Assembly (NCBI GenBank): GCA_022820025.1
Contig: JAJEGF010000059.1
Span: forward strand, 1 to 64,000
Length of the DNA stretch: 64,000 nt
Origin: Chloroflexota bacterium
Lineage (GTDB): Bacteria > Chloroflexota > UBA11872
Direction: 5' to 3'
A model generated the notes under the pieces. That model worked only from the letters and a program-made list of their open reading frames with translations. It did no database searches and had not been told where the DNA came from. Positions 49,073 to 60,303 of the stretch are shown here, piece by piece. The first letter of the stretch is position 1; each line of letters opens with the position of its first letter. Both the position numbers and the translations under genes were made by a program.

Positions 49073-50977
49073 TCATGAAGCGTCCAACCACCGCTCTCGC
49101 CATACCTGAAACATGAGAATCGTCCAAATGACCTTGGCATTGTTTCGTGCCCATCGTGCGTGTTCATCCAGAAGCGCTGTTACCGTCGACGGATTGAAGA
49201 CGCCCTCGCGTCGCAGCCGGGCATCGTTCAAGTATTCTTCTGTCAATCTCCGCAACTCATGGTTTAGCCAGGTCGCGATAGGGATGCTGAAGCCGCGCTT
49301 ACGCCTAGTGATGATACTGGCTGGCAGCAGACCCTTCACTGCCTTGCGCAGGATGTACTTTCGCGTCAAGCCACGAAGCTTCAGGTTCACCGGAACACGT
49401 TCGAGATGCTCTAGCACATCGAGGTTGAGAAACGGTACGCGTGTTTCGAGCGATGTGGCCATACTCGCGCGGTCTGTCTTGGCGAGAATATCGCCCTCCA
49501 GATAGAGCTTGAAGTCCTGGTAGAGGATTCGGTTCAGCGGATGCTCTGCACCGCTGGCTACGGCCGTATCGGCGAACGCGGCTTCAAACTTGCCGTCGTC
49601 CGTTGCGCCCCTGATATCTGGATGCAAAACGGCAGCCTTGCTTTCGCCGTATAGAGCTCCAGTCCACATCTGGTGCTGATGCCACGAGGGAGCGTCGGCA
49701 CCCTGGATGAATCGACGCAGAAGGAAATCGAATGCCATGTAGTGCGGCGAGGCCGGAAGTCTCGCCGCGGCACGCTCAACGATTGCACGTCGAAAGGGTG
49801 CGGGCAGCATCCTGTACAAAGGCGCCAGTCGATGGGCCTGCAGGGTGGAGTACCCAGCGAGCATCTCATCGCCGCCATCACCGCCGAGAGCAACCTTCAC
49901 GCGCTCACGTGCAAACCGGCTGACCAGGTACGTGGGGACGATTGAGGGGTCGGCGAATGGTTCGTCGACAATGCTGGTAATCGTCGGCAGCGCTTCAATC
50001 AGATCGGCTGGCGTGACCCTAAGCTCATGGTGCCGGGTGCCCAAATGCGCCGCGACGATTCGCGCGTACCGGCTCTCGTCAAAAGACCGTTCGGCAAACG
50101 AGACGGAGAAGGACCTCACGGGCTCGTCGGTCGCTTGGGTCATGAGAGCCGCCACGGTGCTTGAATCGATGCCGCCGCTCAGCAACACGCCAACGGGTAC
50201 GTCGCTTACCATTTCCTGCTTGACCGCCCGTCGCAGCACGTCGCGAAATGCATGGATGTGGTCGTCCACGCTACCTGGCAGCGGATCGCTCTCGGATCGC
50301 GCGAGCGCCAGATCCCAATACGCCCGCTCACGAACGCGATTCATCGAAGCGGTCAGCACATGCCCCGGCCGCAGTTTCCGCACCCCACGCACAATGCTGG
50401 TTGGGGCCGGAATGTACTCGAGCGATAAGTATTGGCTCAGCGCGTGATAGTCCAACTCGCGCGGGACCAGGCCGCTCTTCAGCAGTGCTTTGAGTTCAGA
50501 ACCGAAGACAAGGGTGCCGTTGACGTGAGCGACGTAGAGCGGCTTGATCCCGGCTCGGTCGCGCGCCAGCACCAGCCGTGCCCGCCGCTCGTCCCAGAGC
50601 GCAATAGCAAACATGCCGTTGAGGTGGTTGACGAAGTCATCGCCCCACTCCTCGTAGGCATGGACGATCGTCTCGGTATCCGAAATCGTTCGGAATCGGT
50701 GACCGAGGCCAGCCAATGACTCGCGCAGTTCGACATAGTTGTAGATTTCGCCGTTGAACACGACATGAACGGTGTCCGTCTCGTTGGACATAGGCTGATC
50801 GCCGCCCTCAAGGTCGATAATGCTTAGACGACGCATGGTGAGCCGCACCGGACCGCGAATAAGCGTCCCTTGTCCATCGGGTCCGCGGTGGACGAGCGAT
50901 TCGCTCATTGCCTTTAGCGCAGCCCGATCGTCGGGCCTGTGCCCGTCAAGCCGCAGAATCCCTGCGATTCCGCACAT
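49073..50977 (-). CDS. asnB: asparagine synthase (glutamine-hydrolysing), AsnB-type
   Basis: 634 residues from the ATG at 50977 (MCGIAGIL). The Met must be removed to expose the N-terminal Cys nucleophile of the glutaminase domain, so the longer frame is not the start. The glutaminase domain has HRGPDGQG and RLSIIDLEGGDQP; the synthetase domain has the PP-loop LSGGIDSST (about 259) and GGDGGDEMLAGY. This longer AsnB type is often found in polysaccharide and lipopolysaccharide clusters, where it may amidate a sugar or amino-acid substituent. It is divergent from the four large membrane-protein genes across a 435-base gap, which probably carries promoters for both. Confidence 0.93.
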   Translation of the reverse strand: MCGIAGILRLDGHRPDDRAALKAMSESLVHRGPDGQGTLIRGPVRLTMRRLSIIDLEGGDQPMSNETDTVHVVFNGEIYNYVELRESLAGLGHRFRTISDTETIVHAYEEWGDDFVNHLNGMFAIALWDERRARLVLARDRAGIKPLYVAHVNGTLVFGSELKALLKSGLVPRELDYHALSQYLSLEYIPAPTSIVRGVRKLRPGHVLTASMNRVRERAYWDLALARSESDPLPGSVDDHIHAFRDVLRRAVKQEMVSDVPVGVLLSGGIDSSTVAALMTQATDEPVRSFSVSFAERSFDESRYARIVAAHLGTRHHELRVTPADLIEALPTITSIVDEPFADPSIVPTYLVSRFARERVKVALGGDGGDEMLAGYSTLQAHRLAPLYRMLPAPFRRAIVERAAARLPASPHYMAFDFLLRRFIQGADAPSWHQHQMWTGALYGESKAAVLHPDIRGATDDGKFEAAFADTAVASGAEHPLNRILYQDFKLYLEGDILAKTDRASMATSLETRVPFLNLDVLEHLERVPVNLKLRGLTRKYILRKAVKGLLPASIITRRKRGFSIPIATWLNHELRRLTEEYLNDARLRREGVFNPSTVTALLDEHARWARNNAKVIWTILMFQVWRERWLDAS

Positions 50978-51412
50978 TTCAGACGACCGCAGCTGCAAGC
51001 GCCATTGAGGACTCTGCATCCTGAGTCAAGGCACGATCACGGGCTGTGCAACGTGGGCTCGGAATCCCTTCGTCACGGATTCGAATGGCTGTGGGTCGAC
51101 CATGCTTCCGGAAGATCCAAGAAACCAATTGCCGGATGATATGCACTCGCCGAACAGAGTGCCGGAGGGATTACTAGCGAGCCGTACTTGGGCATACGGT
51201 CCGCCAATGGCCGCCCTTGCCGTTCACCCGCGCAATTGCGAATCGCATTTGCCTGGTGCAGCCTGCGCCCTTGGAAACGACGCGCCTCCAGACTGCATGA
51301 ATGTATACCCACGGCGGCTTTGGCCCGGTAGGGTCACTCTGCCGCAAGCATCGGCACACGGTTACGGCAAACACTCAAGCCGGCGGGTGACCCGGCAACG
51401 AGCGATGCGAAG

Positions 51413-54274
51413 GTGACAGTCGACGCCGCCGTAGTTCCAGGCCTGCTGATTCTTGCGCTCGAGCTATTGACGCTTGCAGGGGTCGGCTACGTGGTCGCCC
51501 GAGTAGCGCTCCGACAGACCGACGCGCGGCTGGCCCTGGCCCAGGGGCTTGTCATCGGTCCGGCCTGCTGGGGCCTGATCGTCAACTTCGCCCTGCACTT
51601 GCTCCCAGGGATGGCGGGAGCGGTCGCCGGTTGGGTCGCCATGTTGGTCCTGGGGGCTGGGCTTGCCCGGCAGGCGCCGTCCAGACTTCCACTGCACCCG
51701 CGAACGGTGGCCGGGTTCGCAGCTGCGGCGCTGGCCCTGTCGTGGATCGCGCTGGCCGGCCGGCAGTTGCTCACCATTCCGGACGCCAGCATTCACCTGG
51801 GGCTCTCTGCGAGCATTCGGGCTGGCACTCATCCGCCGGAGTTGCCGTGGAATCCGGGAGCTTCGGTGCCGTACCACTACGGCGTGGACCTGCTAATTGG
51901 GCTGCTGACGCCCCCGGGAGGTCCAGATATGGCACTTACGACGGAAGCGTTGGGCACCTACGTGTGGACCAGCTTCGCGCTGCTGGTCGTGACGACGCTG
52001 AGGAATCACGGCTCGTGGTTCGGTGCGCTGATCCTCGCGCCGCTCGTGCTCACCGCCGGCACGTGGACGCTGGTCCTCGGCGCCCCGCCGCCACTCCTCA
52101 AGGCTCCGGTCGCGACGGGCGTCCCGATGACCGGTTTGCGCGAAGCATTGGCCGACGTGTATTGGCCAATGCTCAATCTACCCGGCGATTGGGCTCCCTA
52201 CTTCGAAACGCCGCCGCCAAACATCTGGACGCCTCCATTCGTCTTCGCGTACGCCCTGGGGCTTGTGGTGCTGGAACGGGCGGCGGCTCGCAGCGAGCAG
52301 AGCTGGTCAGCACGTGGGGCGTTGGCGATCCTGATCGGGTTTCTGGGGCTTGTCGAAGAAACAGTCGCACTGACGGTACTCGGCCTCTGGGTGGTCCTAG
52401 CCGGCCTCGCTCTTGCGAAAGCCACAACCGGACGCATGATCCCGCTAACCGCCATCCGGGCCTCGGTCACCGGCCCGGCACTGGCATTGCTTTTGCTGGC
52501 CCTCGAAGGCGGAACACTCACCGGCATCTTTACCGGAGGTCTCGGGGGCAGCCTGTCGCTCGGTGCGCCCAGGGACATCGTCGAGTCCCGGATGCTCACC
52601 ACCTTCCATCCGTCAAATGGGGGACTCGGGATCCTGGGTCTGGGCGCGATTCCGGTCGCGGGCGCCGCGCTTCTCCTTGGCGGGCGTACGCGGCTGGCAT
52701 TGGCGCTGATCCTGGGTAGCAGCGTTTTCGTGTTGGCCGCGCTTACGCTTCGATTCAGCGCCTTTCAGTTTGACGTGGGCCGGCTGGACGGGCACGCGCG
52801 GAACTTCGCCCTGCTGGCGTTGCTGGTCGCCCTCAGCGTCCGGCTGCACGGCCTCCGTCCGCGCTGGCGGTATGCCGTTGCTGGCGGCCTCGTCGTACTG
52901 ATCATCTGGCCCACCATCGCAACGCCGGCCCAGAAAATCGGCAGGGCCCTGGATCGCGGAATCCAGCTTTCCAATGCCCGTCCCGCGCCTCCTTCGGACT
53001 TTGTCGCGTCGCTTCAGCACATGGGACGACATGTGCTGGATCCTTTCGCCACCGCGAACGTCGGGGCTCACATTCGAAGCCATACGAAGACCGACGCCCG
53101 CATCCTCTCGCCCAGTCCAATCGCTATGGCCATCGAAACCGGCCGCCCCAGCGCATCCGGCTTCGCGGGCCATATTCACCTGTTTCCGTTCACCGGCCCC
53201 GATTACGAAGACGCCATTCGATTCCTGGAGCCAACGGCACTGCGGCGGCTTCGATTCAGCTACGTCCACGCCACGGACGCCTGGATTGCCGGCCTGCCTA
53301 GTCGTGCCCAAGCGTGGCTGGCGGACTCAACGCTTTTTGCACCCGTCTACCGGGACGGCACACACTCTCTCTTCCGCATTGAACCCGCGTTCCTGGCAAT
53401 GCACCCCGCGCCAACGCCGCAGTCGTTCGAAGCCCTGCGCCGAGCCGTGCCCCACTCGGCGGATGTCCGGATTTCGGCAGGGATACAAACCATTTCGGCG
53501 CTGCGCGTGGCGGCGGCGCTTCCGCACGCCAGGCTCTCGGGATCGCTTACACCCTCGAACCTGTATCTCCTGACCGAGATTCCGATCAACGAGGCAAGCG
53601 AATCACCGCCCGACGTCGTAGTCGTGGCTCGCGACCGCGCCATGAACGCCAGCACGCATGTATTCCCAGTCATTTGGTGGAATGACGCGGCCGTCGCCTA
53701 CGCCTCGAGCCCGGACGCCGCCGCCATCGCCCCCCCGCCTCAGCCTGAGAGCAACTTTGCCGTTCGGATCTCGGATGTTCGCCGCACCGTGAACCAACTC
53801 GCATTCGCGGCCACGTTCATGGATCGCGCCTCCGATCGATGGACCGGGCAGGACTGGCTGCTAATCGAAGTGGATTCCAGCCCGTGGTCGCTACCGAGGA
53901 GCTACGCCCCGGACGGGTACGCACTGGTTGGCGCGCGCTGGTATGCCGGCCAGGCCGTCCCGTCCAGCGAGCGCGCCCGGCATAGCTATACGTTCGATGA
54001 AAACTCGCAGCAACTCGCCGTCCAACACGCGGATGGGACGCTGGAAGTTCTTCCATCATCGGGAGATCGCCTGACCCCGGGGACGTACGTGCTAGCCGTC
54101 CGGCTGCGACACAACCATCTGCAGGCCGCGATCATTCCCGTCCTGAAGATCATGATTGCCAACAACGGCAGTACGTCCTATGCGACATTCCCGGATGATC
54201 GCCGAGCCGCGGTCGATCCATGTCCAACGCGTCTGCAGAACACCGAATCGTGCCGCCGCCTGGCTGCTGAATGA
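51413..54274 (+). CDS. large polytopic GT-C-like membrane protein, tandem paralogue 1
   Basis: 953 residues. I cannot name a family with certainty. Residues 1 to about 510 are strongly hydrophobic, with about 12 membrane helices. The loop after the third or fourth helix has DASIHLGLSASIRAG and PYHYGVDLLIGLL, where the Asp, His and YHYG positions resemble membrane GT-C glycosyltransferases. A LDGHARNFALLALLVAL segment is shared by all four copies. The outer half is soluble: a GRPSASGF block, a YVHATDAWIAGLPSRAQAWL block, then a beta-rich end with WTGQDWLLIEVDSSPWSLP. A GTG start, and the stop overlaps copy 2 by four bases. Confidence 0.8.
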   Translation: MTVDAAVVPGLLILALELLTLAGVGYVVARVALRQTDARLALAQGLVIGPACWGLIVNFALHLLPGMAGAVAGWVAMLVLGAGLARQAPSRLPLHPRTVAGFAAAALALSWIALAGRQLLTIPDASIHLGLSASIRAGTHPPELPWNPGASVPYHYGVDLLIGLLTPPGGPDMALTTEALGTYVWTSFALLVVTTLRNHGSWFGALILAPLVLTAGTWTLVLGAPPPLLKAPVATGVPMTGLREALADVYWPMLNLPGDWAPYFETPPPNIWTPPFVFAYALGLVVLERAAARSEQSWSARGALAILIGFLGLVEETVALTVLGLWVVLAGLALAKATTGRMIPLTAIRASVTGPALALLLLALEGGTLTGIFTGGLGGSLSLGAPRDIVESRMLTTFHPSNGGLGILGLGAIPVAGAALLLGGRTRLALALILGSSVFVLAALTLRFSAFQFDVGRLDGHARNFALLALLVALSVRLHGLRPRWRYAVAGGLVVLIIWPTIATPAQKIGRALDRGIQLSNARPAPPSDFVASLQHMGRHVLDPFATANVGAHIRSHTKTDARILSPSPIAMAIETGRPSASGFAGHIHLFPFTGPDYEDAIRFLEPTALRRLRFSYVHATDAWIAGLPSRAQAWLADSTLFAPVYRDGTHSLFRIEPAFLAMHPAPTPQSFEALRRAVPHSADVRISAGIQTISALRVAAALPHARLSGSLTPSNLYLLTEIPINEASESPPDVVVVARDRAMNASTHVFPVIWWNDAAVAYASSPDAAAIAPPPQPESNFAVRISDVRRTVNQLAFAATFMDRASDRWTGQDWLLIEVDSSPWSLPRSYAPDGYALVGARWYAGQAVPSSERARHSYTFDENSQQLAVQHADGTLEVLPSSGDRLTPGTYVLAVRLRHNHLQAAIIPVLKIMIANNGSTSYATFPDDRRAAVDPCPTRLQNTESCRRLAAE

Positions 54275-57156
54275 CCGTCGATCCCTCCGTTCTCCCCGGC
54301 CTCTTGCTCCTCGCCGCCGAGCTGCTTCTCCTGACCGTCGTGGGCTACATAATCGCGCGCGTTGCCTTTCGCCAGCCCTCGGGCCCGATGGCCCTCGCCC
54401 AGGGACTCGTCATCGGGCCGGCGCTCTGGGGGCTTCTGGCCAACTTCATTCTGCACCTCATTCCCGGGCTGGCCGGCTCGCTCGCCACCTGGATCCTGAC
54501 CCTCGTTCTAGCCGCCGCCCTGGCCCGCCTATCCGCGACCAGGCTTCGCGTGCCAGCCCGCACCCTCGCCAGCTTCAGCCTCGCCACGCTTGGCGTCTTC
54601 TGGGTTGCCCTCGCCAGCCGGCAATTGCTGAGCCTTCCGGACGAGGACATTCACCTGGCGATTTCGGCAACGATCCGAGCCGGGCAGTTCCCACCAGTCC
54701 TTTCGTGGATTCCGGAACAGCCGCTTCCCTATCACTATGGCGCCGATCTGTTGATCGGCCTCTTGACGCCGCCTGTTGGACCAGACTTCGCCTTCTCGAC
54801 TGAGATTCTGGGCGCCTTTATCTGGACGGGGCTCATATTGGTGGTTGCGACGACCCTAATGCGGCACGCCGGCGCCAGTGCGCTGGCTGTGGCGCCGCTA
54901 TTGCTGACGGCTGGCGCGTGGTCGCTGATCTGGTACGCAGACGCACCGCATATCCTTCAAGCGACGGTGCCTGCCGGATTGCCTGGCGCGGGAATCCGCG
55001 CCTCCCTGGGCGAAATCTACTGGCCATCCGTTTCGCTGCCGTGGACGTGGCCAGGGGAGGCATCGCCCCCAAATATCTGGAAGCCTCCGTTTGTCCACAG
55101 CTACGCGCTGGGCTTCATCGTGCTTGAACGGGCGGCCGCAGCGGAAGGCGCGAGCGGGCGAAGCCGGTGGCCGCTGGCGCTCTTGATCGGCTTCACGGGC
55201 CTGATGGCCGAAGAGATCGCGCTTCTCGTGTTGGCCCTTTGGGTTGGCCTGGAGACCTTGCAGCTTTTGCACGCCCGGCCAACCGACGCCGCGAAGAGGC
55301 GAACCGTGCTGCACGCGGCGGCTGGCCCCCTGCTGGCGGCGCTCCTGCTTGTATTCGGGGGCGGCGTCCTTACCAGCATGCTGACCGGCGTGGAAGGAAA
55401 AGCCCTGGCCCTTGGTTGGCACGCCGATGCTGCGAGCCGTCGGCCGCTGGGCGCGTTCGACGCCAGACCCGGGGGCGTTGGCATCCTTGGTCTTGGCGTG
55501 CTCCCCGTCGCTCTGGCAGCCGTGCTGCTCGCCAGGCGAAACCAGCTTGCGCTTGCACTGGCGGCTGCAAGCGGCGGGTTTTTGGTCGCCGCGCTGGTGC
55601 TGCAATACGAGCCGGCAGGTGAAGTCACGCGCCTGGACGGACACGCCCGCAACTTTGCGCTGCTGGCGTTGCTCGTGGCCCTGGGCGCCAGCCTTCCGCG
55701 CCTTCGGCTTCGCTGGCGCTACGCCGCCCTGGCAAGCCTTGCGGCGCTCGTGGTCTGGCCGACGATTGTTACTCCAACACGCAGCATGGCCCTGGCGCTC
55801 AGCCGCGGGGTGCACCTGGCCAACGCTCAGCAAAACGAGCGGGAATTCAACGAGTGGGTCATGGGGCGGGCGGTCGTTGCCCCTCTTCGTTCCGAGCGAA
55901 TCGTCGCCTACATCCGCAACCAGACGGCGATTGATGCCCGGGTATTCTCTCCCCACCCACATAGCATGACCGTCTCGACCGGCCGCCCCAACGCCTCCGG
56001 CTTCCCCACGCTCATTCACCTGTTCGCAATAGCGGGCGCCGAGTTCGAGGACACGCGTCGTTCCCTGGAACCATCGGCAGTCCAACGTCTTGGGTTCAGG
56101 TATCTCCACGCCTCGGACGAGTGGGTCACGGGCCTTCCCAACCGCGCGAAGCAGTGGCTGCAGCGACCCGATCTATTCGAACTGTTGGTCCGTGAGGGCC
56201 CCGACGCGCTGTACCGGATTCAACCGGCATTCCTGCAATTGACTCCCGCGCCAGACGCCCAATCGTACGAGGCCCTGCGGCGCCGCGTGCCCGATGGCGC
56301 CACGGTGCACGTGCCAACCCCAACCAGCCCGCTGACAGCAATTCGCATTGCCTCCGTGCTGCCGCATGCCCGGATCCTGGGCCCGCTGGACCCGCACGTC
56401 CATTATTCGCTGACCAACATCCCGACCGAGCCCCTGGCCGGCCGCCTGCCCGACATCGTGGTTGCGGAACGAGACATATCGTTTGACATCAGCACGCTGG
56501 AGTTCACTCCGATCTGGTGGAACCACGCGGCGGTGGCCTACGCCACCGGGCCTGGACGTGCGGCCGACGTCGATCCTCCTCCAGATTCGGAGAACAACGT
56601 CACCGTCCGGCTCTCAAACGTCAGCCAGCACGACGCCCGGATCAGCTTTACCGCCCACTTCGTGAACCATGCACCCGGCCAGTGGACCGGCCAGGACTGG
56701 CTGCTCGTCCGCGTGAAGGAAACCGACTGGCCGTTGCCCAGCGAGTTCGAATCCGACGGCTACACCCTGGTGGGAACCCGCTGGTTCGGGGGGCAGCTAT
56801 CCCCGAGTGTCCCCGAGACTTCGATCAGGTACAGATTTGACGCCAGCACGGACCAGTTGGAAGCGCAGGATTTGATCGGCGGCTTCGCTGAGCTTCCGAC
56901 GTCTGGCGGCGCGCTGGAGCCGGCCGACTATGTTCTGGTAGTCCGGCTCCAGCGCGATTACCTGCAAGCGGCGATTGTTCCGGTGCTAAGGGTCAGGATT
57001 ACCGAGCCTGGATCCGCGTCGTTTACGGTCGACGAGAGCGAACGCCGCGTGTCCGTGAACGCATGTCCGGAACGTCTACGGATCGCCGCCCTGGGGGCCA
57101 CGCTGTGCCGAAGCCTGGAGATCCAAGCCTCGCCGCTCGCTTCCAGGCAGCAATGA
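54271..57156 (+). CDS. large polytopic GT-C-like membrane protein, tandem paralogue 2
   Basis: 961 residues, aligned with copy 1 throughout. Its shared blocks are VDPSVLPGLLLLAAELLLL at the start, DEDIHLAISATIRAG and PYHYGADLLIGLL in the loop, LDGHARNFALLALLVAL, GRPNASGF, and WTGQDWLLVRVKETDWPLP near the end. The ATG start overlaps the previous stop (ATGA), so the two are translationally coupled. The copies differ mainly in the membrane helices and in the loop before the soluble half. If these are glycosyltransferases, each copy might add a different sugar; that is inference. Confidence 0.8.
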   Translation: MTVDPSVLPGLLLLAAELLLLTVVGYIIARVAFRQPSGPMALAQGLVIGPALWGLLANFILHLIPGLAGSLATWILTLVLAAALARLSATRLRVPARTLASFSLATLGVFWVALASRQLLSLPDEDIHLAISATIRAGQFPPVLSWIPEQPLPYHYGADLLIGLLTPPVGPDFAFSTEILGAFIWTGLILVVATTLMRHAGASALAVAPLLLTAGAWSLIWYADAPHILQATVPAGLPGAGIRASLGEIYWPSVSLPWTWPGEASPPNIWKPPFVHSYALGFIVLERAAAAEGASGRSRWPLALLIGFTGLMAEEIALLVLALWVGLETLQLLHARPTDAAKRRTVLHAAAGPLLAALLLVFGGGVLTSMLTGVEGKALALGWHADAASRRPLGAFDARPGGVGILGLGVLPVALAAVLLARRNQLALALAAASGGFLVAALVLQYEPAGEVTRLDGHARNFALLALLVALGASLPRLRLRWRYAALASLAALVVWPTIVTPTRSMALALSRGVHLANAQQNEREFNEWVMGRAVVAPLRSERIVAYIRNQTAIDARVFSPHPHSMTVSTGRPNASGFPTLIHLFAIAGAEFEDTRRSLEPSAVQRLGFRYLHASDEWVTGLPNRAKQWLQRPDLFELLVREGPDALYRIQPAFLQLTPAPDAQSYEALRRRVPDGATVHVPTPTSPLTAIRIASVLPHARILGPLDPHVHYSLTNIPTEPLAGRLPDIVVAERDISFDISTLEFTPIWWNHAAVAYATGPGRAADVDPPPDSENNVTVRLSNVSQHDARISFTAHFVNHAPGQWTGQDWLLVRVKETDWPLPSEFESDGYTLVGTRWFGGQLSPSVPETSIRYRFDASTDQLEAQDLIGGFAELPTSGGALEPADYVLVVRLQRDYLQAAIVPVLRVRITEPGSASFTVDESERRVSVNACPERLRIAALGATLCRSLEIQASPLASRQQ

Positions 57157-57204
57157 TTTCGCCAGCCCGGTCACGAGACGCAAGCAAAGGGTAGTCAGCC
57201 CAGC

Positions 57205-60200
57205 ATGACGATTGACCCCGCCGTCATTCCCGGCCTCCTGCTGCTCGCCGCCGAGTTGTTCGCGCTGACTACGGTCGGCTATGTCGTGGCGCGCGTTGCG
57301 TTGCGGCAGCCCGACGATCGCTTGGCCATGGCGCAGGGCTTAGTGATCGGCCCGGCCCTGTGGGGTCTGCCGTCAACTTTCTCTTGCACATATTTCCCGG
57401 CACCGTCGGAGCGTTCGTCGGATGGATCGTCGTCCTGACGCTCGGCGTTGGTATGGCTTGGCGTAGCCAGTTGCGCATCCGGCCGCACCTTACCACCGCG
57501 CTCGGCCTGGTGACCGCAGGCTTCATCCTCTTCGTGATCGCTTTAGCAGCGCGCCAGCTTTGGGGAATCTCCGGGTCCCAGATGCACTTGGGACTCGCTG
57601 CCCGCGTCCAGTCCGGTGGTTGGCCACTCGTCTTTCCTTACAATCCTGATCAACCATTCATTTACCATTACGGATTTGATCTGCTCGTCGGACTCCTGAC
57701 ACCAAATGACGGACCGAATTTAGCATTTGTCACCGAGCTGTTGGGCGCCTACATATGGACCTCTTATGCATTGGTCGTCGTAACCACACTAATGAGTCGA
57801 ACAGGCTGGCTAAGCCTGATTGTCCTCGCTCCTATGCTACTCACCGCAGGCGCGTGGACGATGCTGATCGAATCCAGAGAGTTTGACATCGTGAGAATCT
57901 TTGTTCCGACAGATTTCCCCGCCGCCGGAGTCAGGGCCTCCCTTGCAAGCATATATTGGCCATCTGTGTCATTAGCTTGGGACACAGCTTCTCAAGCAAC
58001 CCCACCAAATATCTGGAATCCGGCCTTTGTAATGTCATACACGCTGGCATTGATTGTGTTGACATATGCAGCTCGCGAGCGTCATCGTACGTGGCCGCAA
58101 GCGGCGACACTGGCAACCACGATTGGCTTTATAGGACTCCTCAGTGAAGACGTCGCACTGGTTGTGCTCGTCTTGTGGCTAGGGCTTGAAGCTCTCGATC
58201 TGCTTCCGGGAATGGACTCCAAGTCAAGAGTGGCAACACTCATGCGACGCTTAAGTCAGCGAACACAAGGCGCGAATCTCGGCGAAGATACGTCTCACAA
58301 CCGCTCTGGACTATGCGCAACGAAGCAAATCAATGTCTCCCACAGACGTATTGGACCTCAAGCATACGCTTTGGTGACATCAAGTGCCGTTTTGCGTGCT
58401 CTATATGGACCCGCGCTAGCCATCATCTTGCTGGCTATCGGCGGAGGTCCAGTTTCATCCTTCATCACCGGGTCAGCCGCATCAGGAATTTCCTTAGGAT
58501 GGTTCGAAGATCCCAACAGCAGACACCCCCTGGGATCCCTCATTTCGGTACTGCCTGGTGGAGTCGGTCTACTGGGTCTTGGCGTTGTCCCGGCGACGAT
58601 TATCGCGCTCCTCATCCGTGGGAGACGACGGCTCATACTGGCGCTAACCGTAGGCGCCCTGGCTTTTGTCTTTGTCAGCTTAACTCTCAAATATGAACCT
58701 GCACCTCACGATCTATTACGCATCGACGGTCACGCCCGAAACTTCGCACTGCTCGCCTTCCTGCTTGCTATTGCAATCTGGCTCGGCAGCATACGCGAAC
58801 GCTGGCGGTATACCGCGGGCATCATTGTATTTGCGCTCATCACCTGGCCGACGGCGGCGGAACCACTCCGGATGCTTGCCCTTGAAGCAGGTCAAGGGAT
58901 TGATCTGTCCAATGCTGGGTCAAATTACGATAGATCAAATCTGCCAGAGCATTTCAAGTCATCCCCATTGAGTGTTGGACGATACTCACGTCCAAATCCT
59001 ACGTCCGATATCGTTAGAAACTACATCCGCAATAGAACGCCAGTAGACTCTCGAATACTCTCTCCATATTGGATGCTAATCACTTCTAGCACGGGTCGTC
59101 TAAATGCGTCTGGATTCATGCGTTATTCCCACGCCGAAACCTCGCATGGACCAGAGCATATAGACGCGATTTCGTTCCTGGAGCCAATAGCGCTCAGACG
59201 TATGGGGACCACCCACGTCCACGCAACTGATGACTGGATTGCCCTGCTCCCCGACCGCGCACAACGCTGGCTCGATGATCCGCAGCTGTTCGAGTTGCTG
59301 GTCGATGGTGAGGCTGACCGCCTCTACCGAGTCCTGCCCACCTTCCTTAACCTCAATCCCGCGCCCGACCCTCGGTCGTTCGAAGCACTGCGACTGACGA
59401 TCCCGGCATCCTCCGCCGTGCGCGTGATGGGACTCACAGCCGAGGACTCGCTGAGGATTGCCTCAACCCTTGCACACACGCGCTTGCTGGGTTCGTTTCC
59501 CAAAGGAGACATCCACGTTCGCTCCGAAATCATCAGCTATCCACCGCATAGCGTCCCTGCGGACTTCGTGGTCATCGCGCGTGACCGGCCTAGCCCATTT
59601 GACCTCCGGTCGGTTCGTCCAATCTGGTGGAATCAATCAGCAATCGCCTACGCCACTGAGGCTTCGAGTCTCCTAGTCGTCGATCCACCACCTCAGCCGG
59701 ATGCTGAATTCTCCCTTCGACTGTCGGAAGTTCAGCAGGCTGACGATCGAATCTCATTCAGAGCGACCTTTACCGATCACGCGCCCACAGCGTGGACCGG
59801 CCAAGACTGGCTCTTGATCTCAGGTGAGGACCTTCCGTGGTCTCTGCCTACTGAAGATAACGGCATTACCGTCGCCTCTCTCGCCTGGTTTGCCGGCCAG
59901 ATTGCTCCCGGAGGCGAGTCCACCCACGTTTATGAATTTGATGCGGGCCAAAACCAACTGGCGGTGCAGAAGGCCGATGGGCGTTTCGCGGGCATACAGT
60001 CGTCCGGTGATCGTCTGGCGCCGGGCACGTATGTTCTAGCCGTGCGCCTTCGCTACGACCATCTGCAAGCCGCCATTATCCCCGTCTTGCGAATCGCGAT
60101 TGCGAATTCAGGTCACTTGGACTACACGCCGTATGCGGGCGAGCACGCAACCCAGATCACGCCCTGTCCTGAACGCCTGAAGTACACGGCGTCATGCCGT

Positions 60201-60221
60201 CGATTGGCACTCGAGAGCTAG
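57205..60221 (+). pseudogene. large polytopic GT-C-like membrane protein, tandem paralogue 3 (frameshifted)
   Basis: The family start (TIDPAVIPGLLLLAAELF) is in one frame and the family continuation (VNFLLHIFPGTVGAF) in another. Comparison with copy 4 (LWGLTVNFLLH) shows a single base missing near 57369; restoring it gives about 1005 residues. The rest is intact: PFIYHYGFDLLVGLL, IDGHARNFALLAFLLAI, GRLNASGF, WTGQDWLLISGEDLPWSLP. It carries about 50 extra hydrophilic residues (from about 58213) between two helices. The core, about 57600-59200, is AT-richer (45-52% GC in lines counted) than the same region of its neighbours (68% in one line counted). It may be a sequencing error or a true mutation. 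Confidence 0.75.
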
Positions 60222-60303
60222 ACCCGGAGATGCTGCTCCCCAGGTACATCCGGAAGTGTTCATTGGATCACTACGACCAAAACACCTGCTGTCAGGGTGC
60301 ATC

